Part shown: positions 14,989-24,677 of the stretch, piece by piece
Layout: each line of letters begins with the position of its first letter
How positions within the stretch are numbered: the first letter of the stretch is position 1
DNA from: Streptomyces sp. MRC013
GTDB lineage: Bacteria > Actinomycetota > Actinomycetes > Streptomycetales > Streptomycetaceae
NCBI RefSeq assembly: GCF_023614235.1
Contig: NZ_CP094264.1
Coordinates: forward strand, 2,666,001 to 2,730,000
Reading direction: 5' to 3'
DNA: 64,000 bases
The notes under the pieces: model-generated
The model's input: only the letters and a program-made list of their open reading frames with translations
Told to the model about the DNA's origin: nothing
Databases searched by the model: none
Made by a program: the position numbers and the translations under genes

Positions 14989-17337
14989 GTGGCCGAAGCG
15001 GCAGACCTCCAGGGTATCGATCCCTCCCCTGCCCGCCGCCGGCTGCGGCGGGTGGCCGCAGTCGGCGCCGCCGTCCCCCTCCTGGCCGGGCTCGTGCAGC
15101 TGCCCCTCCCACCCGCCGCTGCCGCGACGGCGCCGACGTCCGCATCGGCGACGCCGACGACTGCCGCGGCAGAGACCCTGACCGTCGCTGTGTCCCTGGA
15201 CACACTCTCGCCGAGCGCACCGGTCAAAGGGGACAACCTCACACTGAGCGGCACGGTGACCAACGGGGGCAAGGAGACGGTGAGCCAGGCGCAGATCGAT
15301 GTGCGCCTCGGTGCGCGGCTCTCCAGCCGCGGCGCGATCGAGGACGCCGCACGACGCGCCGGCTTCTCCCAGGGCAGGGACGGAAGACCCCTGGGTGACG
15401 CGCACCTCGTGCGGCTCCCCGAGATCCCGTCCGGCACCAGCCGCGAGTTCACCCTGACCGTGCCGGTCGACAAGCTCGGTCTCGACGATCCCGGTGTATA
15501 CCAGGTGGGCGTCTCCCTCTCCGGCCGCACGCCGAGCGAGCCGTACGATCAGGTGCTGGGCATCGACCGGACCTTCCTGCCCTGGCAGCCGACCGCCGCG
15601 AAGAGCAGGACGCAGATCAGCGTCCTGTGGCCGCTGATCTCCTCGCCCCGCCTCTCCGCCGAGACGGGCTCCGACAACCAGCAGACGCCGGTGTTCGAGA
15701 GCGACGGCCTGGCCGCGGAACTGGCGCCCGGCGGTCGGCTGGAGCGAATGGTCGCGCTCGGGGCCGAACTGCCCGTCACCTGGGTCATCGACCCGGACCT
15801 GCTGGCCACCGCCGAGGCCATGACCAGCGAGTACCGGGTCAGGAACGAGGACACCACCGTCGCGGGCAGGAACCAGGCCGTCGCGAAGCGGTGGCTGAAC
15901 TCCCTGGGTGAGGCCGTGCGGGGCGACAAGGTGATCGCGCTTCCGTACGGCGACCCCGACCTCGCGTCTCTCGCCCACCGGGGCAGGCGCGTCTCGGGCT
16001 CCCTGAGCCACCTGCGTCCGGCGACGGAACTGGCCGAGTCGACGGTCGAGACGATCCTCCACGTGAAACCGTCCGTCGAGTACGCCTGGCCCGCCAACGG
16101 AGCCGTCGACCCGTCGATCGTCGATGTGGCGACCTCGGCCGGGGCCGACAGGGTGATCACCCGCAGCGACAGCATGCGGGAACGCCTTTCGTACACACCG
16201 AACGCCGCCCGTCCGATCGGCGGCGGGACGACCGCGGTCGTCTCCGACGCGCTGCTGTCCACCGCCTTCGAAGGCGACATGTCCCGCGCGGGCGACTCCA
16301 CGACGGCGATCCAGAGATTCCTCGCGCACACGCTCACCGTCACCCATGAGCGACCGGACACAGGCCGCAGCATCGTCGTCGCCCCTCAGCGGATGCCCAC
16401 GGCCTCCCAGGCGGAGTCCCTGGCGAGCGCCTTGCGGATTCTGGGTTCGGAGCGCTGGTCGCAGTTCTCGGATCTGATCACCGCAACGACCGCCAAACCC
16501 GACCCCAGGGCGACGACGAGCGTGCCGTCCGCCGGGAAGTACCCCAAGGCGCTCAGTCGGCGTGAGCTGCCGGAGGCAGTGTTCCGGCAGATGCGGAACA
16601 CCCGGGACAGTCTGGAGAACTTCCAGGTCATCCTCACCGCCGCCTACCGCGTCGTCACTCCGTTCGGGAATGCGATCAAGCGGGAGATGTCCACGTCGTG
16701 GCGGGGCCGCCCCGAGCAGGCCGTCGAGTACGGCAGGGGCGTCCAAGCCCACCTGGAGAGCCTCACCGACGAGGTGAAGCTGATCGAGAAAACGGACCTG
16801 ACGCTCTCCGGGCGCAGCGCCACTATCCCGGTGACCGTGCAGAACAAACTGGTGCAGGGGGTCGAGCACCTGGTGTTGAGGCTGAGGTCGACCAAGCCGA
16901 CCCGTCTGAAGCTCAACGGCGGCGAGACGGTCGCCGAGCTCCCGGTGCGGATCGAGGGCGGTCACAGCCAGTCGGTGAAGTTCACCGCCTCCGCCAACGC
17001 GAACGGTCCCGTCCCCGTCGAGGCTCAGCTGTACACGGAGGACGGCCGGCGGTACGGCGCCGCCATGACCTTCACCGTCAAGGTCTCCGAGATCACGTCG
17101 ACGGTGATGCTCGTCATCGCCGGGGGAGTGCTGCTTCTGGTCCTCGCCGGTGTCAGGATGTACAGCCAGCGCAAGCGTGCCGCGGCACGACGTGATGACG
17201 CCGACACGACCGAGGAGGCCGGCCCCGCCCAGCCGGTGGCCGGGAGCGCTGCTCCGGTGCAGCCGAGTGACCCCGCGACGGACACCGGACCGCAAAGCAC
17301 CGACCCGTCGGGCCCGGGTGAGAAAGTGGAGCACTGA
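14989..17337 (+). CDS. Secreted, membrane-anchored DUF6049-type protein
   Basis: The product is 782 aa. An N-terminal signal-like segment (RRVAAVGAAVPLLAGLVQLPLPPAAAA) is followed by a beta-rich extracellular region, and a single membrane span (STVMLVIAGGVLLLVLAGV) near residue 710 precedes a short charged cytoplasmic tail. The segment LPVTWVIDPDLLATAEAM and the final Ig-like part are typical of a family found between cca and murJ in actinobacteria. The GTG at 14989 follows AGAGGGACGG. Its function is unknown; the fixed position upstream of murJ (46 nt) suggests an envelope role. Confidence 0.82.
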   Translation: MAEAADLQGIDPSPARRRLRRVAAVGAAVPLLAGLVQLPLPPAAAATAPTSASATPTTAAAETLTVAVSLDTLSPSAPVKGDNLTLSGTVTNGGKETVSQAQIDVRLGARLSSRGAIEDAARRAGFSQGRDGRPLGDAHLVRLPEIPSGTSREFTLTVPVDKLGLDDPGVYQVGVSLSGRTPSEPYDQVLGIDRTFLPWQPTAAKSRTQISVLWPLISSPRLSAETGSDNQQTPVFESDGLAAELAPGGRLERMVALGAELPVTWVIDPDLLATAEAMTSEYRVRNEDTTVAGRNQAVAKRWLNSLGEAVRGDKVIALPYGDPDLASLAHRGRRVSGSLSHLRPATELAESTVETILHVKPSVEYAWPANGAVDPSIVDVATSAGADRVITRSDSMRERLSYTPNAARPIGGGTTAVVSDALLSTAFEGDMSRAGDSTTAIQRFLAHTLTVTHERPDTGRSIVVAPQRMPTASQAESLASALRILGSERWSQFSDLITATTAKPDPRATTSVPSAGKYPKALSRRELPEAVFRQMRNTRDSLENFQVILTAAYRVVTPFGNAIKREMSTSWRGRPEQAVEYGRGVQAHLESLTDEVKLIEKTDLTLSGRSATIPVTVQNKLVQGVEHLVLRLRSTKPTRLKLNGGETVAELPVRIEGGHSQSVKFTASANANGPVPVEAQLYTEDGRRYGAAMTFTVKVSEITSTVMLVIAGGVLLLVLAGVRMYSQRKRAAARRDDADTTEEAGPAQPVAGSAAPVQPSDPATDTGPQSTDPSGPGEKVEH

Positions 17338-17382
17338 GCGATGTCGTGGCCGGCCGGCCGGGGACGATGAGGTGGGGTAACC

Positions 17383-19593
17383 ATGAACGCGCCGTACGAC
17401 GGTGACCGCGGCCAGGGCGCGGCTGGCGGCAGTACGCCTCCGGGTGGGACACCGTCCGTTCCGACTCCGGAGTGGACGGCGCCCGCCGGCCCGCCCGCTC
17501 CGCACGCCCCCCACCCGCACGATCCCTACGTCCAGGATGCCTACGACCACGATCCGTACCGCTTCCACGACCTCTCCTCGCAGGACCCCGTCGACGAGGT
17601 CCTGTACGACCGGGCCGCGCATCCGCCGCCTCCGCCCGGCACGGAGCCCCGACCGCTCTACCAGCAGCCCGCCGCTCCGCAGTACGCGCCCGATCCCCGG
17701 GTGTGGGCCCAGACGCCTCCGCCCGAGCCCTCCGGTCCCTCCCGCCGTCTCCCCTACGGCGACGACGCCCGAACCGTGCAGTTCACCGGGGTCGACGACC
17801 TGGTGACCCATGCCTCCGAGGGGAAGCCGACGGCCGACGTCTTCGCGCATCTGTACCGGGACCAGCAGCTCCAGGGCCAGTCGACGGCGGCCCCGCCGGC
17901 CCCCGAACCGGTGGAACCGGACGTCTCCGAGGAACCGGTGGCGGCCCCGCCGAAGAAGCCGGGTGGAAAGGCGTCCGGGCTGCTGAAGTCCAGCGCCGTG
18001 ATGGCGGCGGGCACCCTGGTGTCGCGCCTCACCGGCTTCCTGCGGAGCCTGGTGATCACCGGCGCCCTGGGAGCGGCGACGCTCGGCGACGCGTTCACCG
18101 TCGCCTCCACGCTCCCGACGATGATCTACATCCTGACCGTGGGCGGCGGCCTCAACTCGGTCTTCGTGCCGCAGCTCGTCCGCTCGATGAAGAACGACGA
18201 GGACGGTGGCGAGGCGTACGCCAACCGGTTGCTGACCCTGGTGATGGTCGCCCTCGCCGTGATCGTGGGCATCGCCGTCTTCCTGGCGCCCCTGCTCGTC
18301 CACGCCATGTCGCCCACCCTCGCGAACGACCCGGACGCCAACAGCGTCGCCGTCACCTTCGCCCGGTTCTGCCTGCCGACCATCTTCTTCATGGGCGTCC
18401 ACGTGGTGGCGGGACAGATCCTGAACGCCCGCGGCAGGTTCGGCGCCATGATGTGGACGCCGGTCCTCAACAACGTCGTCGTCATCTTCACGTTCGGCCT
18501 CTTCATCTGGGTGTACGGCGCCTACTCCGAGACGAAGATGGGCGTGGACGTCATTCCCGACGAGGGCGTGCGGCTACTCGGCGCCGGCATGCTGCTGGGC
18601 CTCGTCGTCCAGGCCCTCTCGATGGTCCCCTACCTGCGCGAAGCGGGCTTCCGCTTCCGGCCGCGCTTCGACTGGAAGGGCCAGGGCCTCGGCAAGACGG
18701 TCGGGCTGGCCAAGTGGACGGTCCTGTTCGTCCTCGCCAACCAAGCGGGCGTCGTCGTCGTCACACAGCTCGCCACCGCCGCCGGAAAGGCATCCGGCGC
18801 GGACGGGGCGGGCATCCTCGCCTACTCCAACGCCCAGCTGATCTGGGGCATGCCGCAGGCGATCATCACCGTCTCCGTCATGGCCGCGCTGCTGCCCCGC
18901 ATCTCCCGTGCGGCCCACGACGGCGACCCCGGTGCCGTCCGGGACGACATCTCGCACGGCCTGCGCAGCTCGGCCGTCGCGATCGTGCCGGTCGCCTTCG
19001 GCTTCCTCGCGCTGGGCATGCCGCTGTGCACCCTGCTCTACGCCTCCAGCGGCCCGGAGGCTGCCACGGGCATGGGCTTCATGCTGATGGCGTTCGGCCT
19101 GGGCCTGGTCCCGTACTCCGTCCAGTACGTGGTGCTGCGCGGCTTCTACGCGTACGAGGACACCCGCACGCCGTTCTACAACACCGTCATCGTGGCGGCC
19201 GTCAACGCCGCCGCCTCCGCCCTCTGCTACTTCGCGCTCCCCGCACGGTGGGCCGTCGTCGGTATGGCCGCCGGCTACGGCGTCGCCTACATGGTCGGTG
19301 TGGGCGTCGCCTGGCGACGGTTGCGCAACCGGCTGGGAGGCGACCTCGACGGGGCCCACGTCGTACGGACGTACGCCCGCCTCTCCATGGCCTCGGTCCC
19401 CGCGGCACTGGCCGCCGGCGCGGTCGCGTGGGGCCTCCTCGCCCTGCTCGGGAAGGACGCGCTGGGCTCCCTCGCGGCACTCGCGGCCGGCGGAGCCGTA
19501 CTGATCGGCGTGTTCTACATGGCGGCCCGCAAGATGCGCATCGAGGAGCTCAACGCCATGGTGGGCATGGTCCGGGGCCGTCTCGGCCGCTAG
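17383..19593 (+). CDS. murJ: Lipid II flippase MurJ (MviN family)
   Basis: The product is 736 aa. A Pro-rich, disordered cytoplasmic N-terminus of about 190 residues precedes the membrane part, which has about 14 spans and starts LKSSAVMAAGTLVSRLTGFLRSLVITGALG. VLNNVVVIFTFGLFIWVYG and FYAYEDTRTPFYNTV are MurJ landmarks. It moves lipid II to the outer face of the membrane for peptidoglycan synthesis. The ATG at 17383 follows GAGGTGGGG. In mycobacteria MviN carries a C-terminal pseudokinase that binds FhaA; here the pseudokinase is the next gene, and fhaA is at the right edge of the window. Confidence 0.95.
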   Translation: MNAPYDGDRGQGAAGGSTPPGGTPSVPTPEWTAPAGPPAPHAPHPHDPYVQDAYDHDPYRFHDLSSQDPVDEVLYDRAAHPPPPPGTEPRPLYQQPAAPQYAPDPRVWAQTPPPEPSGPSRRLPYGDDARTVQFTGVDDLVTHASEGKPTADVFAHLYRDQQLQGQSTAAPPAPEPVEPDVSEEPVAAPPKKPGGKASGLLKSSAVMAAGTLVSRLTGFLRSLVITGALGAATLGDAFTVASTLPTMIYILTVGGGLNSVFVPQLVRSMKNDEDGGEAYANRLLTLVMVALAVIVGIAVFLAPLLVHAMSPTLANDPDANSVAVTFARFCLPTIFFMGVHVVAGQILNARGRFGAMMWTPVLNNVVVIFTFGLFIWVYGAYSETKMGVDVIPDEGVRLLGAGMLLGLVVQALSMVPYLREAGFRFRPRFDWKGQGLGKTVGLAKWTVLFVLANQAGVVVVTQLATAAGKASGADGAGILAYSNAQLIWGMPQAIITVSVMAALLPRISRAAHDGDPGAVRDDISHGLRSSAVAIVPVAFGFLALGMPLCTLLYASSGPEAATGMGFMLMAFGLGLVPYSVQYVVLRGFYAYEDTRTPFYNTVIVAAVNAAASALCYFALPARWAVVGMAAGYGVAYMVGVGVAWRRLRNRLGGDLDGAHVVRTYARLSMASVPAALAAGAVAWGLLALLGKDALGSLAALAAGGAVLIGVFYMAARKMRIEELNAMVGMVRGRLGR

Positions 19594-19712
19594 AGCACGG
19601 GGCCGACGCACAACCATCGGCGCCCACCGCGTGTCGTGCACAGCGGTGGACTGTGGGCACAATTGGCATGGCTGTTGGATATGGCGCATCGGATGGGGAG
19701 GCGGGAACGACG

Positions 19713-21427
19713 GTGGCGGAACGTAGCACGGCTGCCGTCGACGTGGCCGACAACAGCGGTGACGACCCGCTGGCCGCCAAGGCGGACACGACCACGGCCG
19801 ACGGGGCGGAAGCGCAGGACGCGACGGACATGTCCCCCCCGGACACCGGCGGCGGGCGGGAAGCCGCCGACGGCACCGTCGCGAGCTCCCCGGAGCTGCA
19901 CAGCGGGTACAGACTCGCCCGCCGCTACCGACTCGAGGAGTGCGTCACCCGACTGGACGGTTTCAGCAGCTGGCGTGCGGTCGACGAGAAGCTGCGTCGC
20001 GCCGTCGGCGTGCACGTCCTGCCCGCCGACCATTCAAGGGCACGGTCGGTCCTGGCGGCCGCGCGCTCCTCCGCGTTGCTCGGTGACCCCCGGTTCGTCC
20101 AGGTCCTCGACGCCGTCGAGGAGAACGACCTCGTCTACGTCGTGCACGAGTGGCTGCCGGACGCCACCGAGCTGACCGCCCTGCTCGCCGCCGGCCCGCT
20201 GGAGCCGTACGACGCCTACCAGCTCGTCAGCCAGGTCTCCCAGGCGATGGCCGCAGCGCACCGCGAGGGCCTGGCCCACCTGCGGCTCACGCCGAGTGCC
20301 GTGCTGCGCACCTCCACCGGCCAGTACCGGATCCGCGGCCTCGCCGTGAACGCGGCGTTGCGGGGCATCACCGTCGACCGCCCGCAGCGCACCGACACCG
20401 AGGCGATCGGCGCCCTCCTCTACGCCGCGCTGACCCAGCGGTGGCCGTACGAGAACGACGCACACGGCTTGTCCGGACTGCCCAAGGGCATGGGTCTGAT
20501 CGCACCCGACCAGGTACGGGCAGGGGTCCACCGGGGCCTGTCCGACCTCGCCATGCGGGCGCTCGCCAACGACGGCGCGACCGCCTCCCGCCAGGACCCC
20601 CCTGTACGACACCGGACGAACTCGCCAAGGCCGTCGCGGCCATGCCCCGCATCCGCCCGCCGGAGCCCGCCTTCCCCCCGGCCCCGGAGTACCAGCGCAC
20701 GACCTACCAGCAGGGCACCTACGGCCGTCCGCAGCAGCCGAGCATGGCCGCGCAGCCCGTGCTCCCTCCGCCCGCCCCCTTGGAGAGCCGCACCGGCAAG
20801 GTGCTGAAGTGGACCGTCTCCGCGCTGCTGATCGCCGCGCTGGGGCTCGGCAGCTGGCAGGTGGCCGACCGCCTGCTCGACCAGCGCGGCGCGAACGGTG
20901 GCCCCGGCACGACGGAGCCGTCCCCCGGAGCCTCGGCCGACGACAAGCCGATGCGCCCGCTCCGCCCGTTGAAGATCGTCGACGCCCGGGAGTTCACGCC
21001 CGGGGGCTCCGGCATACAGCTCGACCAGGTGGAGAACGCGGTCGACGGCGATCCCCAGTCGGCGTGGGTCACCCCCGAGTACCACGGCTACGCCAACTTC
21101 GGAAACCTGCCGAACCGCCGGGGCGGCAGCGGCATCGTGGTCGACCTCGGCAGGGAGCAGAACATCTCCCGGCTCCGCGTCGGCCTGTACCGGAGCGGTC
21201 AGACGGTGCAGCTCCGCGCGGCGGGAGAGGCGGCCACGGGGTCGAGCTCTCTCTCGGACTTCCCCCGGGAGCTCACTTCCCCGAAGCGGGCGGACGGCAA
21301 CCTGGACGTGGAACTGGACAAGCCCGTCCGCGCCCGCTACGTGCTGATCCACATCACGGAGCTGCCCACGGACGGCTCACCCGGCAGGTATCGCGGCGGT
21401 ATTTCCGAGGTTCAGCTTCTGGGTTGA
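19713..21427 (+). CDS. Membrane pseudokinase with C-terminal discoidin-like domain, frameshifted in this sequence
   Basis: Frame one gives AERSTAAVDVADNS… and a kinase-like fold (YRLEECVTRLDGFSSWRAV to about 20596). Adding one C to the C6 run at 20597-20602 joins it to TTPDELAKAVAAMPRIRPPE… up to the stop, about 571 aa. Catalytic residues are lost: HRD is HLR (HREGLAHLRLTPSAV) and DFG is RGL, so it is a pseudokinase. A membrane span (VLKWTVSALLIAALGLGSW) and an extracellular F5/8 type C-like domain (VDGDPQSAWVTPEYHG, GIVVDLGREQNISRLRVGLY) follow. I chose the GTG at 19713; an in-frame ATG at 19668 is possible. It is the likely partner of MurJ. Confidence 0.82.
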
Positions 21428-21485
21428 CCGCCGCCCGCACGAGAATCCTCGTGGAGTGGGCTCGAGCAACCGGAGAGAAGGGCGC

Positions 21486-22190
21486 ATGGGAGCGGGAACA
21501 GAGCAGGAGCCCGGCGACGCGGACCTGCTCGCCCGGCACGTCGCGGGCGACCCCGACGCCTTCGGTGAGCTGGTGCGACGCCATCGCGATCGGCTCTGGG
21601 CAGTGGCCCTGCGCACGCTCGGCGACCGCGAGGAGGCCGCCGACGCCGTCCAGGACGCCCTCGTCTCGGCGTTCCGGGCTGCTCACACCTTCCGTGGCCA
21701 GTCCGCCGTCACCACGTGGTTGCACCGCATCACGGTCAACGCCTGCCTGGACCGGGCACGCAAGACCGCTTCGCGTCGGACGACGTCCGTGGACGACGCG
21801 GAACGGTTGGAGCGACTCCTGGAGCCCCACGAGTCGGCCGAGGCCCCTGCCGAGCGGCAGGACCTACACCGCCAGCTCCTGGCCGCCTTGGCGAAGCTTC
21901 CGGCCGACCAGCGCGCCGCCCTGGTTCTCGTCGACATGCAGGGCTACGCGGTGGCCGAGGCTGCCCGGATACTCGAAGTGCCGGTGGGAACGGTGAAGAG
22001 CCGCTGCGCCCGGGGCCGCGCCCGCCTCGTCCCGATGCTCATCCATCTACGCGGCGGCCCCGTGGATAACACCGGTATCGCCGGGGGAAGGAACCGGACG
22101 CCGGGGACATCCGTCCCACCGGCGTCGGGACCCAAGGATCCAGGACCAAATGGCCCTGCTGCTGTGAAGGGCGGAGGTGGACGCGCGTGA
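21486..22190 (+). CDS. sigM: ECF RNA polymerase sigma factor, SigM-type
   Basis: The product is about 234 aa. Region 2 reads ARHVAGDPDAFGELVRRHRDRLWAVALRTLGDREEAADAVQDALV, and region 4 contains LPADQRAALVLVDMQGYAVAEAARILEVPVGTVKSR. A Gly/Pro-rich tail ends the protein. I chose the ATG at 21486 (AGAAGGG upstream) over a GTG at 21456. Its TGA overlaps the GTG of the following anti-sigma gene (GTGA), so the two are translationally coupled. The position between the pseudokinase and trxB is that of S. coelicolor sigM. Confidence 0.92.
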   Translation: MGAGTEQEPGDADLLARHVAGDPDAFGELVRRHRDRLWAVALRTLGDREEAADAVQDALVSAFRAAHTFRGQSAVTTWLHRITVNACLDRARKTASRRTTSVDDAERLERLLEPHESAEAPAERQDLHRQLLAALAKLPADQRAALVLVDMQGYAVAEAARILEVPVGTVKSRCARGRARLVPMLIHLRGGPVDNTGIAGGRNRTPGTSVPPASGPKDPGPNGPAAVKGGGGRA

Positions 22191-23101
22191 CATCCACGGC
22201 CGACACGACTCGGCACCCGGACGTCTCGGAGATCTCCGATCTCACGGAGGGGATCCTCCCGCCGTCCCGTACGGCGTACGTACGCCGCCATCTGGACCGC
22301 TGCGGCCTCTGCGCCGACGTGCACAGCTCCCTGGAGGAGATCCGCGGCCTCCTCGGCACACTGCCCGGCCCGGCCCGTATGCCGGTCGACGTGGCGGAAC
22401 GGATCGAGGCCGCGCTGGCCGCCGAGGCGCTCCTCGACGCCAGCGCTCCGGACGACGTCACGTCCGTTCCACGTGAAACCACGCACGGAACCGCTGAAAC
22501 GGACACGGGTCGGCTCAGGGCGGCGGAGCGCGCCGTGTCCGCACCGGCCGGCCGGCCCTCCGGCTCCACCGGGCCCGGCCGCCCTCCGGTCCGGCGGCGC
22601 CGCCACGTGGTTGTGAGCGCCGTCTGCGGCTTGGCGGCGGTCGGCCTGGGTGCCTTGTTCGCCCAGACGGTGGACACGGACAGCGAAGCTCCCAGCACCC
22701 TCCGCGCCGGAAGCGCTACGGCCTCCGACGACACCCGGTTCTCCGGAAGCGTGCTCACGGACAGGGTGCGGGCCCTCCTCGCCGTTCCCGAGCAGGACCG
22801 TACCGCCATGTCCCCGCGCCTCCAGCCGGGGTCCGAGTCCCCCGAAGTCGTCAGCCCTCTGATCGACAAGGCGAGCCCTCAGCTTCCCGGCTGTGTACAG
22901 CAGGGGATCGACCGGAGTGAACAGCCACTCGCCGCGGAACGCGGCGAGTACCAGGGACGGCCCGCCTATCTCGTGGTGTTCCCGCACGCCCGGGACGAAA
23001 ACCGGATCGACGTCTACGTCGTGGACGCCTTCTGCACGACGGCGAAGAACGCATCCGACGCTGCGGACATCTTCCTCAAGCAGTCCCACCCCCGCCCCTG
23101 A
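22187..23101 (+). CDS. Membrane anti-sigma factor with zinc-binding (ZAS-type) motif
   Basis: The product is 304 aa. The N-terminal cytoplasmic domain carries HLDRCGLC (His35, Cys39, Cys42), the HxxxCxxC zinc signature of anti-sigma factors. A single span (VVVSAVCGLAAVGLGALFAQ, about residue 145) leads to an extracytoplasmic domain. The GTG start overlaps the sigM stop. It should hold SigM inactive until a signal is sensed. A parS-like site lies inside the gene at 22466-22479. The S. coelicolor counterpart belongs to the same two-gene unit. Confidence 0.88.
   Translation: MTSTADTTRHPDVSEISDLTEGILPPSRTAYVRRHLDRCGLCADVHSSLEEIRGLLGTLPGPARMPVDVAERIEAALAAEALLDASAPDDVTSVPRETTHGTAETDTGRLRAAERAVSAPAGRPSGSTGPGRPPVRRRRHVVVSAVCGLAAVGLGALFAQTVDTDSEAPSTLRAGSATASDDTRFSGSVLTDRVRALLAVPEQDRTAMSPRLQPGSESPEVVSPLIDKASPQLPGCVQQGIDRSEQPLAAERGEYQGRPAYLVVFPHARDENRIDVYVVDAFCTTAKNASDAADIFLKQSHPRP
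22466..22479. promoter_or_regulatory. parS-like site, one mismatch, inside the anti-sigma gene
   Basis: GTTCCACGTGAAAC has the same single left-arm mismatch as the site at 13340. It is read as VPRET in the coding frame, at the spacer between the zinc domain and the membrane span, where an imposed sequence would be tolerated. Confidence 0.75.
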
Positions 23102-23130
23102 CCAACGCGCCCGAAGCCGTACGGTTCCAC

Positions 23131-23158
23131 GGGAATGCGCGGCCCGTAGGATCCGTTG
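23131..23158 (+). promoter_or_regulatory. SigR-type promoter of trxB-trxA
   Basis: GGGAAT (23131-23136) and GTTG (23155-23158) are separated by exactly 18 bases. GGAAT-N18-GTT is the established promoter pattern of the disulfide-stress sigma factor SigR, and trxBA is its best-known target in S. coelicolor. The trxB start lies 68 bases downstream. Confidence 0.88.
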
Positions 23159-23225
23159 GGCGGGATGAGAGTCTTGATCCGGTCCCGTAAGCAGTAGGTA
23201 GCCTGCAGAGACGAGGAAGAAACCC

Positions 23226-24200
23226 GTGAGCGACGTCCGAAACGTGATCATCATCGGCTCCGGACCCGCCGGTTACACGGCAGCGCTCTACACCGCGCGA
23301 GCGTCACTGAAGCCGTTGGTGTTCGAAGGTGCCGTCACCTCCGGCGGCGCCTTGATGAACACGACCGACGTGGAGAACTTCCCCGGGTTTCGTGACGGCA
23401 TCATGGGCCCCGAGCTCATGGACAACATGCGGGCCCAGGCAGAGCGCTTCGGCGCGGAGCTTGTTCCCGACGACGTCGTCGGCGTCGACCTCACCGGTGA
23501 CGTCAAGACCGTGACGGACACCGCCGGAACGGTGCATCGCGCCAAGGCGGTCATCGTGGCCACCGGTTCCCAGCACCGCAAGCTCGGTCTGCCGAACGAG
23601 GACGCTCTTTCCGGCCGTGGCGTGTCGTGGTGCGCCACCTGCGACGGGTTCTTCTTCAAGGGCCACGACATCGCCGTCGTCGGCGGTGGTGACACGGCGA
23701 TGGAGGAGGCGACCTTCCTTTCCCGCTTCGCGAAGTCGGTCACGGTGGTGCACCGCCGGGACACCCTGCGGGCCTCCAAGACGATGCAGGAGCGCGCCTT
23801 CGCCGACCCGAAGATCACGTTCGCCTGGGACAGCGAGGTCGCCGGCATCCACGGCGACCAGAAGCTCAGCGGTCTCACCCTGCGCAACACCAAGTCGGGC
23901 GAGACCTCGGAGCTGCCGGTGACGGGCCTGTTCATCGCCGTCGGCCACGACCCGCGCACAGAGCTGTTCAAGGGGCAGCTGGAACTGGACGACGAGGGTT
24001 ATCTGAAGGTGGACGCGCCGTCCACACGCACCAACGTGAGGGGTGTCTTCGCCGCCGGTGACGTCGTCGACCACACCTACCGCCAGGCGATCACGGCCGC
24101 CGGCACCGGCTGCTCCGCCGCCCTGGACGCCGAGCGCTTCCTGGCCGCCCTCTCCGGCGCAGAGAAGCCGACCGCGCCGGAGAAGACCCCCGTGGTCTGA
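23226..24200 (+). CDS. trxB: Thioredoxin-disulfide reductase
   Basis: The product is 324 aa. The FAD-binding motif [16 protein letters not shown] begins at residue 11, the redox-active CATC (Cys136/Cys139) lies in [10 protein letters not shown], the NADPH site is [12 protein letters not shown], and the second FAD motif is [17 protein letters not shown]. It uses NADPH to reduce thioredoxin in the cytoplasm. The GTG at 23226 follows GAGGAAG. A SigR promoter lies just upstream and trxA follows after 47 nt, so this is the stress-induced thioredoxin operon. Confidence 0.97.
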   Translation: MSDVRNVIIIGSGPAGYTAALYTARASLKPLVFEGAVTSGGALMNTTDVENFPGFRDGIMGPELMDNMRAQAERFGAELVPDDVVGVDLTGDVKTVTDTAGTVHRAKAVIVATGSQHRKLGLPNEDALSGRGVSWCATCDGFFFKGHDIAVVGGGDTAMEEATFLSRFAKSVTVVHRRDTLRASKTMQERAFADPKITFAWDSEVAGIHGDQKLSGLTLRNTKSGETSELPVTGLFIAVGHDPRTELFKGQLELDDEGYLKVDAPSTRTNVRGVFAAGDVVDHTYRQAITAAGTGCSAALDAERFLAALSGAEKPTAPEKTPVV

Positions 24201-24247
24201 GTCCTCGATTCCCCACTCCCATCCCCCGCACAACGAAGGAGGCCGCC

Positions 24248-24592
24248 GTGGCCGACCTCAAGGAAGTGACCGACGCCTCGTTCGAGGAGATCGTCCTCCA
24301 GAGCAAGAAGCCCGTACTGGTGGATTTCTGGGCCGCCTGGTGCGGCCCGTGCCGTCAGATCGCTCCCTCCCTCCAGGCGATCGCCGATGAGTACGGCGAC
24401 CAGATCGAGGTCGTCAAGCTGAACATCGACGAGAATCCGGCTACTGCCGCGAAGTACGGCGTCATGTCGATCCCTACCCTGAACGTCTACCAGGGAGGCG
24501 AGGTGGCCAAGACGATCGTCGGTGCCAAACCGAAGGCCGCGATCGTCCGCGACCTGGCCGACTTCATCAGCGACGAGGCCGCCAAGGCGTGA
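24248..24592 (+). CDS. trxA: Thioredoxin
   Basis: The product is 114 aa. The active site WCGPC (Cys32 and Cys35) is in DFWAAWCGPCRQIAPSL, and SIPTLNVYQGG carries the cis-proline. It reduces protein disulfides and donates electrons to ribonucleotide reductase and peroxiredoxins. The GTG at 24248 follows GAAGGAGG. It shares the SigR promoter with trxB. A parS site and a hairpin follow the stop. Confidence 0.97.
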   Translation: MADLKEVTDASFEEIVLQSKKPVLVDFWAAWCGPCRQIAPSLQAIADEYGDQIEVVKLNIDENPATAAKYGVMSIPTLNVYQGGEVAKTIVGAKPKAAIVRDLADFISDEAAKA

Positions 24593-24619
24593 GCCCGACC
24601 CGCTTTCGCGCGGAACGCT

Positions 24620-24633
24620 GTTTCACGTGAAAC
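24620..24633. promoter_or_regulatory. parS centromere site, perfect 14-mer
   Basis: GTTTCACGTGAAAC lies between the converging trxA and GNAT genes, abutting a hairpin terminator. It is about 9 kb from oriC. Confidence 0.93.
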
Positions 24634-24669
24634 GCCGACGGCCCGTTCCGAAGGGACGGGCCGTCGGCG
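24633..24669. terminator. Hairpin terminator between trxA and the GNAT gene
   Basis: Perfect 14-bp arms (24633-24646 and 24656-24669), extended by three inner pairs around a GAA loop, serve the converging transcripts. The parS immediately to the left shares its final base with the stem. Confidence 0.75.
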
Positions 24670-24677
24670 CGGGGCGA

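Noticed and set aside
16056..16069. A possible parS (CCTCCACGTGAAAC) in the DUF6049-type gene
   Set aside because: Only the right half is intact; three left-arm mismatches. It is read in frame as conserved codons, so it is probably chance.
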